From positions 84,201 to 148,200 of the forward strand of contig NZ_JBEBMH010000015.1 in the NCBI RefSeq assembly GCF_040081985.1: a DNA stretch of 64,000 nucleotides. The letters are read 5' to 3'. Every line of letters starts with the position of its first letter. The first letter of the stretch is position 1. The DNA is from Kumtagia yinganensis. Lineage in GTDB: Bacteria > Pseudomonadota > Alphaproteobacteria > Rhizobiales > Rhizobiaceae. The translations under genes were made by a program, and so were the position numbers. The notes below the pieces were generated by a model. The model made no database searches, was not told the DNA's origin, and was given only the letters and a program-made list of their open reading frames with translations. This document shows, piece after piece, positions 42,190 through 51,926 of the stretch.

Positions 42190-43146
42190 ATGATGACCGC
42201 GCGCGCAAAGAGTCGGGACGACTTTCCCGAACTGTCCTACTCCAACGACGGCCAGCCGCGGCTGAAGCGCTGGGTCATCCGCACCGTCGAAGGGCTTTCC
42301 GGCCGCAAGCGTTACGCCGCGCTCTATGGCATCTGGCGGGCCGAGGTGCAGCGGGGCAGCCGCCGCTGCTTCTCGCGGCTGCTGGAACTGATCGACGTGG
42401 AAGTGCGCCACAAGGAGGCGTGGCCGCCGGAAAAACTGCCGGACACGCCGCTGGTGATGATCGCCAACCATCCGTTCGGCATCGGCGACGGCATCGCCAT
42501 CCTGTCGCTCGCCGAAAAGCTCGACCGGCCGTTCCGCGTGATGATCGCCGCCGACCTGCTGAAAATCCCGGAGATGGAGCCGTATTCGCTGCCGGTCGAT
42601 TTTTCCGAGACCAAGGAAGCGCTGAAGAACAATCTCGCCGTGCGCCACGAGGCGGTGCGGCTGCTGAAAGAGGGCGTGACGGTCGTGATCTTCCCCGCCG
42701 GCGGCGTGGCGACGGCGCCAAAAGTGCTCGGACGCGCCGAAGACCTGCCCTGGAAGATTTTCGTTGCCCGTCTCGTGCAGGATGCCAAGGCTTCGGTCGT
42801 CCCGATCCATTTCGAGGGGCAGAACGGGCGGCTGTTCCACCTCGTCAGCAAATACATGAACCTGGCCGAAAGCGACCGGAAGTTCGCGCGCTTCGTCGGC
42901 AATCTTTCGGTGACGCTCCGGCTTTCGCTGCTGGTGCGCGAGTTCGCGCGGCTGTGCGGAAAGTCGGTCGAGGCGCGCATCGGCGAGGTCATGCCCTGGC
43001 AAACGCTTGAGCCGCTGCGCGACCGCAAGCTTTTGCTCGGCAGGCTGCAGGACGCGGTACGCGACCTCAAGCCCTCGGCACCGTCGCGAAGGCTGCGCCT
43101 TGTTCGCGGCGGGCGCGGCCGCGAGCAGACGCGGACGGCGGCTTAG
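42190..43146 (+). CDS. lysophospholipid acyltransferase family protein
   Basis: A 318-residue membrane-associated acyltransferase of the PlsC group. The catalytic NHX4D motif is NHPFGIGD (His in VMIANHPFGIGDG), and the later substrate motif is FPAGGV (VVIFPAGGVATAP). Such proteins acylate a lyso-lipid at the sn-2 position or make ornithine lipids. The exact acceptor cannot be told. The ATG at 42190 is preferred to the upstream GTG. Downstream comes serS, after a 331-base gap. Confidence 0.82.
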   Translation: MMTARAKSRDDFPELSYSNDGQPRLKRWVIRTVEGLSGRKRYAALYGIWRAEVQRGSRRCFSRLLELIDVEVRHKEAWPPEKLPDTPLVMIANHPFGIGDGIAILSLAEKLDRPFRVMIAADLLKIPEMEPYSLPVDFSETKEALKNNLAVRHEAVRLLKEGVTVVIFPAGGVATAPKVLGRAEDLPWKIFVARLVQDAKASVVPIHFEGQNGRLFHLVSKYMNLAESDRKFARFVGNLSVTLRLSLLVREFARLCGKSVEARIGEVMPWQTLEPLRDRKLLLGRLQDAVRDLKPSAPSRRLRLVRGGRGREQTRTAA

Positions 43147-43477
43147 AGTTCCTTCCAGGGGCGCTTATCGACATCTACGCCAGCCCACCGCCGCGAAGGG
43201 CACGTCCTTCCGGAGGACGAAGGGGCTTCCGCCAACCTTGGCGAGGGCGGCCGGAAGGCAGCACATCCTTAGCCGATGATCGAGTTTGCGGCCGCCAGTC
43301 CTCCCGGCTCCTCCCTTCGAGGTAGGGGCCGTTCCAAATAGCCAGGGCCGGAAGGCCGCCTGGCAACGGAGAAGCTTGTGCCAAAACCCTGAACCGGCGT
43401 CCGTGATTTGACACCGCCGCATGGGTCCGGCATGAGCGGGATCGAACATCCCGCAACGAAATCGCCCGATACCGCCC
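43147..43477. other. intergenic region without a supportable gene
   Basis: 331 bases between the acyltransferase gene and serS. It contains short GC-rich imperfect repeats but no T-tailed hairpin and no plausible coding frame. The serS promoter should be here. Confidence 0.5.
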
Positions 43478-44779
43478 ATGCTAGACATCAAATGGATTCG
43501 CGAGAAACCGCAGGCCCTGATCGACGCGCTGGTGAAGCGCCAATGGTCCGAGGAGGACGCGCAGGCGGCTGTCGACGACGTCATTTTGAAGGACGAATCG
43601 CGCCGCGCCCATCTCGGCGAATTGCAGGTCAAGCAGGAGCGCCGCAACGCCGCCTCCAAGGAGATCGGCAATGCCATGCGCAACAAGGACATGGCGCTGG
43701 CCGAAACGCTCAAGGAAGAGGTCAACGGCATCAAGGCGTTTCTGGCCGAGGCGCAGGAGACCGAGCGCAGGAACGACAAGGCGCTGGAGGATGCACTTGC
43801 CGTGCTCCCCAACGTGCCGCTGGACGATGTGCCGGTCGGCGCCGACGAGCACGGCAATGTCGAGGTCCGCAAGGTCGGCGAGATCAAAGCGCGTCCCAAC
43901 TGGACGAAGGAGCATTTCGAGATCGGCGAGGCGCTCGGCCTCATGGATTTCGAGCGCGCCGCGAAATTGTCTGGCGCCCGCTTCACCATTTTGAAGGGCC
44001 AGCTTGCACGGCTCGAACGCGCGCTCGGCCAGTTCATGCTCGACCTGCACACGAGCGAACATGGCTACACGGAAGTGCAGCCGCCACTGCTGGTCCGCGA
44101 TGAAGTGCTCTATGGAACCGGTAGCCTGCCGAAGTTCGAGGAAGACCTGTTCTTCGTTCGTCATGGTGAAGGCCGTCTCGGCCTCATCCCCACCTCCGAA
44201 CCTCCGCTGACAAACTTGGTGCGCGAAGAAATCCTCAAGCATGACCAACTGCCGCTCCGCTACACCGCGCTGACCCCGTGCTTCCGTTCCGAGGCGGGCT
44301 CGGCCGGCCGCGACACGCGCGGTATGTTGCGCCAGCACCAGTTCTACAAGGTCGAGCTGGTCTCCATCACCGACCAGCAGAGCTCGCTCGCCGAACACGA
44401 GCGCATGACCCAATGCGCCGAGGAGGTGCTGAAGCGCCTCGGCCTGCCGTTCCGCACGGTGGCGCTCTGCACCGGCGACATGGGTTTCGGCGCGCAAAAG
44501 ACCTACGACATCGAGGTGTGGCTGCCCGGCCAGAACGCCTATCGGGAAATCTCGTCCTGCTCGGTCTGCGGCGATTTCCAGGCGCGCCGCATGGATGCCC
44601 GCTACCGGCCGAAGGACGAGAAGGCGACGCGCTTCGTCCACACGCTGAATGGCTCCGGCGTCGCCGTAGGCCGCGCGCTGATCGCCGTCATCGAGAATTA
44701 CCAGAACCAGGATGGTTCCGTTAGCATTCCTGAAGCATTGCGGCCCTATATGGGTGGGCTCGAAAAGATCGGGGCCTGA
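43478..44779 (+). CDS. serS: seryl-tRNA synthetase
   Basis: A 433-residue class II synthetase for tRNA-Ser. The N-terminal antiparallel coiled-coil arm (residues 25-110, LGELQVKQERRNAASKEI) recognises the long variable arm of tRNA-Ser. The catalytic core has the serine-binding region (LIPTSEPPLTNLV), motif 2 (CFRSEAGSAGRDTRG) and motif 3 (VAVGRALIAVIENYQ). The length is normal. It lies at the head of the serS-surE-pcm-nlpD block, two bases from the surE start. Confidence 0.97.
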   Translation: MLDIKWIREKPQALIDALVKRQWSEEDAQAAVDDVILKDESRRAHLGELQVKQERRNAASKEIGNAMRNKDMALAETLKEEVNGIKAFLAEAQETERRNDKALEDALAVLPNVPLDDVPVGADEHGNVEVRKVGEIKARPNWTKEHFEIGEALGLMDFERAAKLSGARFTILKGQLARLERALGQFMLDLHTSEHGYTEVQPPLLVRDEVLYGTGSLPKFEEDLFFVRHGEGRLGLIPTSEPPLTNLVREEILKHDQLPLRYTALTPCFRSEAGSAGRDTRGMLRQHQFYKVELVSITDQQSSLAEHERMTQCAEEVLKRLGLPFRTVALCTGDMGFGAQKTYDIEVWLPGQNAYREISSCSVCGDFQARRMDARYRPKDEKATRFVHTLNGSGVAVGRALIAVIENYQNQDGSVSIPEALRPYMGGLEKIGA

Positions 44780-44781
44780 CC

Positions 44782-45543
44782 GTGCGCATTCTTCTCACCA
44801 ATGACGACGGCATCCATGCCGATGGCCTGTCATGCCTGGAGCGCATCGCGCGTCAGTTGAGCGACGACGTTTGGGTCGTCGCGCCGGAAGCCGACCAGTC
44901 GGGTTTTGCGCATTCGCTGTCGCTGTCGCAGCCGCTGCGTATGCGAAAGCTCGACGACCGGCATTTCGCCGTGCGGGGCACACCGACCGACTGCGTCATC
45001 ATGGGTGTCAAGAAGCTGATGCCGGAGCCGCCGGACCTGATCCTCTCCGGCGTCAATTCGGGGTCCAACGTCGCCGACGACATCACCTATTCCGGCACGG
45101 TGGCCGGCGCCATGGAAGGCACGCTGCTCGGCATCCGCTCGATCGCGCTCAGCCAGGCCTATGTGTTGAAGCAGGATATCGGCCGCGACGTGCCGTGGGA
45201 GACGACCGAGGCGCACGCGCCGGCGCTGCTGGACAAGCTGCTGTCGACCGACCTGCCGGAGGGCGTGTTCCTCAACCTTAACTTCCCGAACTGCGTGCCG
45301 GACGAAGTCGAGGGCGTCAGCGTCACCGGGCAGGGAAAACTCGGCTACGGCATGTGGATCGACGAACGCGCCGACGGGCGCGGTTTTCCTTATTACTGGC
45401 TGCGCTTCGGCCGCGGCACCACCGAGCCGCTCGCCGGCACCGACCTGCATGCACTGGGTCACCGCCGCATTGCCGTGACGCCCCTGAAGATGGATTTGAC
45501 CGCGCACGAGTTGCGCGACCAGCTCACGAAGGCGCTTGCATGA
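44782..45543 (+). CDS. surE: 5'/3'-nucleotidase SurE
   Basis: A 253-residue metal-dependent phosphatase acting on nucleoside monophosphates in stationary-phase survival. It starts with GTG at 44782. The metal site is formed by NDDG near residues 7-10 and SGVNSGSNVADD near 90, both intact. Its stop overlaps the start of pcm in ATGA, so the two are translationally coupled. Confidence 0.96.
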   Translation: MRILLTNDDGIHADGLSCLERIARQLSDDVWVVAPEADQSGFAHSLSLSQPLRMRKLDDRHFAVRGTPTDCVIMGVKKLMPEPPDLILSGVNSGSNVADDITYSGTVAGAMEGTLLGIRSIALSQAYVLKQDIGRDVPWETTEAHAPALLDKLLSTDLPEGVFLNLNFPNCVPDEVEGVSVTGQGKLGYGMWIDERADGRGFPYYWLRFGRGTTEPLAGTDLHALGHRRIAVTPLKMDLTAHELRDQLTKALA

Positions 45544-46193
45544 TGATCGGAACGCCGGGTCGCGAGGGTTTCGCCGCCTTCATGCTGCGCATGCGCGGCA
45601 AGGGCGGCGTGACGGGCAACGTCCTTGCCGCCTTCGAGGCGACGCCGCGCGCTCCCTTCCTGGCGGGCCATTTTCACGACCTTGCCTGGTCGGATCGCAT
45701 GTTGCCGATCGGATGCGGCGAGGCGATCGAGGGCGCCGATCTCCAGGCGCAGATTCTTTCGGCGCTCGCCTTCGAACCCGGCAACCGCGTTCTGGAGGTC
45801 GGCACGGGCTCCGGCTACACCGCGGCCGTCATCTCGCGGCTGGCCGGGCGCGTCACCACCATCGACCGCTACAAATCGCTGGTCGAACAGGCGCGCATGC
45901 GCTTCGAGCAGTTCGGCATCCAGAACGTGATTGCCCGCCAGGCAGACGGCGCGAACGGGCTTGCCAGCGAGGGCCCCTTCGACCGCATCGTCGTCTGGGC
46001 CGCGTTCGACAGCCATCCGCGAATCTTCGTCGACCAGCTTTCGACCGGCGGCACGATGGTGGCGGCAATCGGCCCGGAGGAGGGCAAGCAGGTTCTGGTG
46101 CGGCTGACGAAAGTCGGCAGCCGCTTCGAGCGCGAGGACATCGGCGAGGTTCGTTTCCAGCCGATCCTCAAAGGTGCCGCCGCCGTTCTCTGA
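45540..46193 (+). CDS. pcm: protein-L-isoaspartate O-methyltransferase
   Basis: A 217-residue SAM-dependent methyltransferase that repairs isoaspartyl residues. It has the SAM-binding motif VLEVGTGSGY near residue 82 and the typical PCMT beginnings (RAPFLAGHF, SDRMLPIGCGEAI). The canonical order surE-pcm-nlpD is kept. Two ATG codons in a row (45540 and 45543) are possible starts. The first overlaps the surE stop. Confidence 0.95.
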   Translation: MMIGTPGREGFAAFMLRMRGKGGVTGNVLAAFEATPRAPFLAGHFHDLAWSDRMLPIGCGEAIEGADLQAQILSALAFEPGNRVLEVGTGSGYTAAVISRLAGRVTTIDRYKSLVEQARMRFEQFGIQNVIARQADGANGLASEGPFDRIVVWAAFDSHPRIFVDQLSTGGTMVAAIGPEEGKQVLVRLTKVGSRFEREDIGEVRFQPILKGAAAVL

Positions 46194-46327
46194 CCGGATC
46201 GATTTGGAGCGACACGCTCCGACAGCCTTAAAATTTCGGCGCGAACGCCGCCGCTCTTAACCGACCAGTAAGATTAACGCGCTTTAATCATGCCTGTGTT
46301 TGTACCGGGTGTAAGCGGGTCATTGCG

Positions 46328-47752
46328 ATGCTGGTGAGTGTATTGCGGTCGGATAAGCGCAGGCTTTGGTGCGGCGCGGCCCTGCTCTTGATGACGGGAA
46401 TGACGGCGGGCTGTAGCTCGCAATTCTCCCGGTTCAATTCCACGGACGATGTCTTTACAGGCTCGACCGCCAACCAGCGCCAGATCATCAACGGTGACAG
46501 TCAGCCTTATCCCGGCGACAATGCCCGGGTCGCGGCCGCTCCCGTCGATGGCGTCTCGACGGGCTCGGTCAACCGCGGTGCGCTCTCGCCGGTCGCGGCG
46601 CAGCCGTTGCCGCCGCCGGCCGTTCCTGCGCAGCCGGCGCGCGTGGCCGTGGCGCAACCGGCGCCGGCGCCGGCGGCGGCTCCGCCCGCCGAGCACACGC
46701 TGAGGGTTCCCGTCGCGGAAGCCCAAAAGCCAAGGCCGGCCGCACCGAAACTGGCTTCCGCCGAACCGCTCGACCGCAAGCCGACCGGGACGGTCGCGGA
46801 TGGATCCTCGGCCTCGACGAAATTCGACGTGCCGGCAAACAAGGTGCCGGTGCCGTCGAAGGCGCCGCAGGAGAAGGTCGCCGTCCTCCCGCAATCGCCC
46901 AAGGTGAAGGAAGCGCCCGCGGCGGCGGGCTTGACTGCGTCCAACAATGCCAAGCAGCCCGACAAGCAGGCGAAGACCGACCAGGCCAAGACCGAGCAAG
47001 CCAAGGCGCAGCCGGCCAAGGCCGAACCGGTCAAGACCGCCGCCGCCAAGGGCGCCTACACGGTCGAATCGGGAGACACTTTGTCGAAGATCTCCCGCAA
47101 GACCGGGGTGAGCGTCACCGCGCTCAAAGCCGCCAACGGCATGCAGGACGGGGTTCTGAAGATCGGCCAGACGCTGAAGGTTCCGGCGCCCGGCGAGACC
47201 GTCGTCGCCAAGGCGGCTCCCGCCCAGGCTGTCGATCCGGTCTCGACCAGCGCCGTTCCGGCAGCGCCCAAGAAGGTCGCGCAGCAAGAGACGGTCGCGG
47301 CGGCCGCTCCGCCGAAGAACGACGGAAAGGTCATCGAGCAGGCCGAAAAATCGGAGGCGGCCGCGCCGAACTCCACCGGCATCGACCGCATGCGCTGGCC
47401 GGTGCGCGGGAAAGTGATCTCCGGCTACAGCAAGGGTGGCGGCGGCGAGAAGGACGGCATCGACATCGCGGTTCCGGAAGGCACGCCGGTCAAGGCTGCC
47501 GAGAACGGCGTGGTCATCTATGCCGGCGACGGCTTGAAGGAATTCGGCAACACCGTGCTGGTCCGCCACGAGGACGGCCTGGTCACCGTCTATGGCCACG
47601 CCAGCCAACTCAAGGTGCAGCGCGGCCAGAAGGTCAAGCGCGGCGACGAGATCGCCGTTTCGGGCATGAGCGGCAACGCCAATGCACCGAAACTGCATTT
47701 CGAGGTGCGCAAGAACTCCGCGCCGGTCGATCCGACGACCTATTTGGAATAG
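46328..47752 (+). CDS. nlpD: NlpD-like LysM and degenerate LytM (M23) lipoprotein
   Basis: A 474-residue envelope protein of the NlpD/EnvC type that activates amidases at division sites. The N-terminus has a hydrophobic signal ending in a lipobox-like Cys (MTAGCSSQ near residue 26), then a long Pro/Ala/Lys-rich linker and a LysM domain (YTVESGDTLSKISRKTG, near residue 240). The C-terminal M23 domain lacks catalytic ligands: KDGIDIA has Lys where HxxxD has His, and KLHFEV has Lys in place of the first His of HxH. It is therefore an activator and not a hydrolase. Confidence 0.9.
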   Translation: MLVSVLRSDKRRLWCGAALLLMTGMTAGCSSQFSRFNSTDDVFTGSTANQRQIINGDSQPYPGDNARVAAAPVDGVSTGSVNRGALSPVAAQPLPPPAVPAQPARVAVAQPAPAPAAAPPAEHTLRVPVAEAQKPRPAAPKLASAEPLDRKPTGTVADGSSASTKFDVPANKVPVPSKAPQEKVAVLPQSPKVKEAPAAAGLTASNNAKQPDKQAKTDQAKTEQAKAQPAKAEPVKTAAAKGAYTVESGDTLSKISRKTGVSVTALKAANGMQDGVLKIGQTLKVPAPGETVVAKAAPAQAVDPVSTSAVPAAPKKVAQQETVAAAAPPKNDGKVIEQAEKSEAAAPNSTGIDRMRWPVRGKVISGYSKGGGGEKDGIDIAVPEGTPVKAAENGVVIYAGDGLKEFGNTVLVRHEDGLVTVYGHASQLKVQRGQKVKRGDEIAVSGMSGNANAPKLHFEVRKNSAPVDPTTYLE

Positions 47753-47771
47753 GCGTCTCGGAATCCGGCAC

Positions 47772-47797
47772 GTCCTTCGAGGCAAGTCTCGAAGGAC
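47772..47797 (+). terminator. hairpin between nlpD and the convergent ATPase gene
   Basis: GTCCTTCGAG and CTCGAAGGAC form a perfect 10-bp stem with a GCAAGT loop. No strong T run follows. It probably ends transcription of the convergent genes from both sides. Confidence 0.6.
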
Positions 47798-47809
47798 GCG
47801 CTTGACGGG

Positions 47810-48685
47810 TCAATCCTTCAGCGGCTTGCCCAGCCGCCCGGCCAGATCCTGCACGAACTGCCAGGCGACGCGGCCCGAGCGGCTGCCGCGCGTGGTCGCC
47901 CATTCCAGCGCTTCGGCGCGCAGCGTATCCGGGTCCATCTCCAGCCCGTGATAGCGGACATAGCCGTCGATCATCTCCAGATAGTCGTCCTGCGAACATT
48001 TGTGGAAACCCAGCCAGAGGCCGAAACGGTCGGAAAGGGAAACCTTCTCCTCGACCGCCTCGGACGGATTGATCGCCGTCGAGCGCTCGTTGTCGATCAT
48101 GTCGCGCGGCAGCAGGTGCCGGCGGTTCGAGGTCGCGTAGAAGATGACGTTGGCCGGCCGCCCTTCGACGCCGCCTTCGAGCGCTGCTTTCAGCGACTTG
48201 TACGACGTATCGTCGTGGTCGAAGGAAAGGTCGTCGCAGAACAGGACGAAGCGGTGCGGCGCCTTCTTCAAAATCGTCATCAGCCGGGGCAACGTGTCGA
48301 TGTCCTCGCGATGGATCTCGACCAGCTTCAGGCGTGATCCATCGGCGCTTTGATGATTGATCGTCGCATGCGCAGCCTTCACCAGCGACGATTTTCCCAT
48401 GCCGCGCGCGCCCCACAGCAGCACGTTGTTGGCAGGCAGGCCCGCGGCGAAGCGCTGCGTGTTGTCGACGAGAATGTCGCGCACCCGGTCGACGCCCCGG
48501 ATCAGCCCGATCTCGACGCGGTTCACCCGATGCACCGGCTCCAGCACGCCCAGTTCGGCCGACCACACGAAGCAGTCCGCCGCGTCCAGGTCGGCTTCGT
48601 CAGGCGGAGGAGGGGCGATGCGGTCGACGGCCGCGGTCAGTCGGTCGATCCGGTCGAGAAGGGCTTGCAGCGATGGGGTGGGCAT
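47810..48685 (-). CDS. DUF815-family AAA ATPase
   Basis: A 291-residue P-loop ATPase with Walker A GARGMGKSS near residue 100, and FVLFCDDLSFDHDD as Walker B. The family is annotated only as DUF815/ATP-binding and is common next to nlpD in rhizobia. The start at 48685 (MPTPSLQ) is the shortest that keeps the whole domain. It is divergent from yajC. No substrate is known. Confidence 0.85.
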   Translation of the reverse strand: MPTPSLQALLDRIDRLTAAVDRIAPPPPDEADLDAADCFVWSAELGVLEPVHRVNRVEIGLIRGVDRVRDILVDNTQRFAAGLPANNVLLWGARGMGKSSLVKAAHATINHQSADGSRLKLVEIHREDIDTLPRLMTILKKAPHRFVLFCDDLSFDHDDTSYKSLKAALEGGVEGRPANVIFYATSNRRHLLPRDMIDNERSTAINPSEAVEEKVSLSDRFGLWLGFHKCSQDDYLEMIDGYVRYHGLEMDPDTLRAEALEWATTRGSRSGRVAWQFVQDLAGRLGKPLKD

Positions 48686-48928
48686 GAAATCGGTCCGGTC
48701 AGGTTTAGCATGGGTCTGTCGGCCGCCAGCGATACGCGAATCCCGCCCGTCGCCCAAGGGGCGGGCGGTGGTCCAGATGCGGCAAAAGACGATCATGCCT
48801 CACGATGTCTCGCGGCCTGCGGCGATAAACCGCGAGAATGGCCGGAATCGGCGCTGAAAACCGCCGGCAATGCCTACAGGTGTAGTTGCATTGACGGTTC
48901 GACTGACTATATTCCGGCCAACTTTGGC

Positions 48929-48949
48929 GGGCCTCGCGAGGCCCTTTTT
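48929..48949 (+). promoter_or_regulatory. intrinsic-terminator-like hairpin in the yajC leader
   Basis: GGGCCTCGCGAGGCCC is a perfect palindrome followed by TTTTT, 20 bases before the yajC start codon. Upstream, TTGCAT, a 16-base spacer and TATATT form a possible promoter, so the hairpin would lie at the very beginning of the transcript. Confidence 0.55.
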
Positions 48950-48969
48950 CCGTTTCAGGAGCAGACTGC

Positions 48970-49305
48970 ATGATCGTGACACCGGCATACGCGCAAGGCG
49001 TGGGTGCGTCCCCCGACATGTTCATCAGCATCCTGCCTTTCGTGCTGATCTTCGTGATCATGTATTTCCTCATCATCCGGCCGCAGCGCACGCAGTTGAA
49101 GAAGCGCCAGGAGATGCTGGCTGCCGTCCGCAAGGGCGACACGGTCGTCACCGGCGGCGGCTTCGTCGGCAAGGTCACGCGCGTCATCGACGACAACGAG
49201 CTTGAGATCGACCTCGGCGGCACGAAAGTCACCGCGCTGCGCTCGACGATTGCCGATGTGCGCGTGCGCGGCGAGCCCGTCGCCAACCAGAACGTCAAGA
49301 AATAA
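48970..49305 (+). CDS. yajC: preprotein translocase subunit YajC
   Basis: A 111-residue inner-membrane partner of SecDF. One membrane helix (residues 18-36, ILPFVLIFVIMYFLII) is followed by the family motif RPQRTQLKKRQEM and a cytosolic beta-rich domain (DTVVTGGGFVGKV). It lies 48 bases before secDF, with which it forms the usual operon. Confidence 0.96.
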   Translation: MIVTPAYAQGVGASPDMFISILPFVLIFVIMYFLIIRPQRTQLKKRQEMLAAVRKGDTVVTGGGFVGKVTRVIDDNELEIDLGGTKVTALRSTIADVRVRGEPVANQNVKK

Positions 49306-49353
49306 ACGCCTTCGGGGACTATACTTCCGACTGGTCGGACTGACAGAGGCAAG

Positions 49354-51915
49354 ATGCTCTATTTTTCACGCTGGAAGACGATTTCGATCTGGGGCGTCGT
49401 GCTCCTGGGCGTGATTTTTGCCATCCCCAACCTGTTCTCGGACTCTTTCCGCGCCAGCCTGCCGAGCTGGGTGCCCGACCGTCCGATGACGCTCGGCCTC
49501 GACCTGCAGGGCGGCTCCCACATCCTGCTTGCAGTCGACCGCAACGACCTCGTCAACGAGCGCCTGCAGACGGTGCGTGACGATATCCGCACCCTGCTGC
49601 GCGACGCCAAGATCGGCTACACCGGCCTTTCAGGAACCGGTACGTCGGTGCAGGTGCGCATCCGCGAGGCCAATGAGGTCGAGAAGGCCAAGACCGCGCT
49701 CGCGTCGCTCCTCCAGCCGGTGACCAACAGCCTGTTCGGCACCGGCGCGATCTCGGAACTGACGCTGGAAGAGCCCGAGCAGGGGCTGCTGCGCTATACG
49801 CTGACGGAAGAGGGCATCAACTACCGCATGTCCTCGGCCGTCACCCAGTCGATCGAGGTGATCGGCCGGCGCGTCAACGAACTCGGCACCACCGAGCCGA
49901 CCATCCAGCGCCAGGGCGCCGACCGCGTGCTGGTTCAGGTGCCCGGCCTCCAGGATCCGCAGCGCCTGAAAGATATCCTCGGCCAGACCGCCAAGCTGAC
50001 CTTCCAGATGGTCGATCAGTCCATGGCCGTGCAGGAAGCCATTCAGGGCCGCCCGCCGGCAGGCTCCAGCGTGCTCTATTCCACCGACGATCCGCCGGTC
50101 CCCTATCTGATCGAGGATCGGGTCATCGTCTCGGGTGAAAACCTCACCGACGCCCAGGCGACCTTCGACCAGCGCACCAACGAGCCAGTGGTCTCCTTCC
50201 GTTTCGACGGCAAGGGCGCGGCCCGCTTCGGCCAGGCGACCCAGCAGAATGTCGGAAAACTCTTTGCCATCATCCTCGACAATCAGGTGATCTCGGCGCC
50301 GCGCATCAACGAGCCGATCCTCGGCGGCAGCGGCCAGATCTCCGGAAACTTTACCCCTGAATCCGCCAACGACCTGGCCGTTCTGCTTCGCGCCGGCGCA
50401 CTGCCCGCCGACCTCACCATCGTCGAGGAACGCACGGTCGGCCCGAGCCTTGGCGCCGACTCCGTCGCCGCCGGTGAGTTCGCCGCCATAATCGCCGGCA
50501 TCCTGGTGGTGGGCTTCATGTTGGTCGCCTACGGCACGCTGGGCATCATCGCCAATGTCGCGCTCGCCGCCAACGTCATCCTGATCATCGCCATCCTGTC
50601 CGTGCTCGGCGCCACGCTGACCATGCCCGGCATCGCCGGCATCGTGCTGACCGTCGGCATGGCGGTCGACTCCAACGTCATCATCTACGAGCGTGTCCGC
50701 GAGGAGCGGCGATGGGGCCGCTCTCTGGTCCAGTCGCTCGACCAGGGTTTTGCACGCGCATTGGCGACCATCGTCGATGCCAATTTCACCACCTTCATCG
50801 CCGCGGTCATCCTGTTCTATATGGGCACCGGCCCGGTGAAGGGTTTCGCCGTCACGCTCGCCATCGGCATCGTGACGACCGTCTTCACGGCGTTTACGCT
50901 GACGCGGTGGATGATCGCGATGTGGCTCAAACACTTCAAGCCGAAGGAACTGCCGAACGGCCTTATCCGCTTCATCCCGGACGACACCAAGCTGCCGTTC
51001 ATGAGCTGGCGCCGCTATGCTTTCACGCTTTCGGCGGTGGCATCTCTGGCGGCGGTGGTCCTGTTCTTCTCGATCGAGATGAACTACGGCATCGATTTCC
51101 GGGGCGGCACCAGCATCGAGGTCCAGTCCAAGGACGGCCCGGCCGACTCGGCCGCCGTGCGCGAGGTGCTGAGCGAACTCAACATGGGTGATGTCCAGGT
51201 TCAGGAGTTCGGGTCGGACCGCGACCTGCTTATCCGCGTCGAAGGTCAGAATGCCGGCGACAATGCCGAACAAAGCGTCGTCGAGAAGGTGAGGCTCTCA
51301 CTGGCCGACAGTTACGATTTCCGCCGCGTGGAATCGGTCGGCCCGACGGTGTCGTCGGAACTCGCCTGGGCCGGCACCATGGGAATCCTCGCCTCACTGG
51401 TGGCGATGCTGATCTACATCTGGTTCCGCTTCGAATGGCAGTTCGGCCTGGGCGCGGTGATCGCCACGGTCCACGACGTCACCATGATGGTCGGGCTCTA
51501 CGTCATATCCGGTCTGGAGTTCAACCTGACCAGTATCGCGGCGATCCTCACCATCGTCGGCTATTCGATCAACGATACCGTCGTGGTCTACGACCGCGTC
51601 CGCGAGAATCTGCGCAAGTACAAGAAGATGCCGATCGAGCAATTGCTTGACCTGTCGATGAACCAGACGCTCTCGCGCACCGTGCTCACCGGCGTCACCA
51701 CGCTGCTGGCGCTGATCGCACTCTATCTGTTCGGCGGCGAGGTCATCCGTTCCTTCACCTTCGCCATGATCTTCGGCATCCTCGTCGGCACCTATTCGTC
51801 GATCTTCGTCGCCGGCCCGCTGCTGATCCTGTTCAGATTGCGGCCTGAAGGCTCCGAGGCGGACGGCAAGGACGACGCCAAGCTGCCGACGACTGCCCAG
51901 CCTTCACAGACCTGA
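49354..51915 (+). CDS. secDF: fused protein-export membrane protein SecDF
   Basis: An 853-residue fusion of SecD and SecF, the proton-driven partner of the Sec translocon. The SecD half (residues 1-520) has DLQGGSHILL, a large periplasmic domain and the TM4-5 motif MAVDSNVIIYERV. The SecF half (about 540-853) has YGIDFRGGT and the matching GYSINDTVVVYDRV. About twelve membrane helices are expected. Fusion is normal in many Rhizobiales. Confidence 0.96.
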   Translation: MLYFSRWKTISIWGVVLLGVIFAIPNLFSDSFRASLPSWVPDRPMTLGLDLQGGSHILLAVDRNDLVNERLQTVRDDIRTLLRDAKIGYTGLSGTGTSVQVRIREANEVEKAKTALASLLQPVTNSLFGTGAISELTLEEPEQGLLRYTLTEEGINYRMSSAVTQSIEVIGRRVNELGTTEPTIQRQGADRVLVQVPGLQDPQRLKDILGQTAKLTFQMVDQSMAVQEAIQGRPPAGSSVLYSTDDPPVPYLIEDRVIVSGENLTDAQATFDQRTNEPVVSFRFDGKGAARFGQATQQNVGKLFAIILDNQVISAPRINEPILGGSGQISGNFTPESANDLAVLLRAGALPADLTIVEERTVGPSLGADSVAAGEFAAIIAGILVVGFMLVAYGTLGIIANVALAANVILIIAILSVLGATLTMPGIAGIVLTVGMAVDSNVIIYERVREERRWGRSLVQSLDQGFARALATIVDANFTTFIAAVILFYMGTGPVKGFAVTLAIGIVTTVFTAFTLTRWMIAMWLKHFKPKELPNGLIRFIPDDTKLPFMSWRRYAFTLSAVASLAAVVLFFSIEMNYGIDFRGGTSIEVQSKDGPADSAAVREVLSELNMGDVQVQEFGSDRDLLIRVEGQNAGDNAEQSVVEKVRLSLADSYDFRRVESVGPTVSSELAWAGTMGILASLVAMLIYIWFRFEWQFGLGAVIATVHDVTMMVGLYVISGLEFNLTSIAAILTIVGYSINDTVVVYDRVRENLRKYKKMPIEQLLDLSMNQTLSRTVLTGVTTLLALIALYLFGGEVIRSFTFAMIFGILVGTYSSIFVAGPLLILFRLRPEGSEADGKDDAKLPTTAQPSQT

Positions 51916-51926
51916 CCGGCCGCTTC

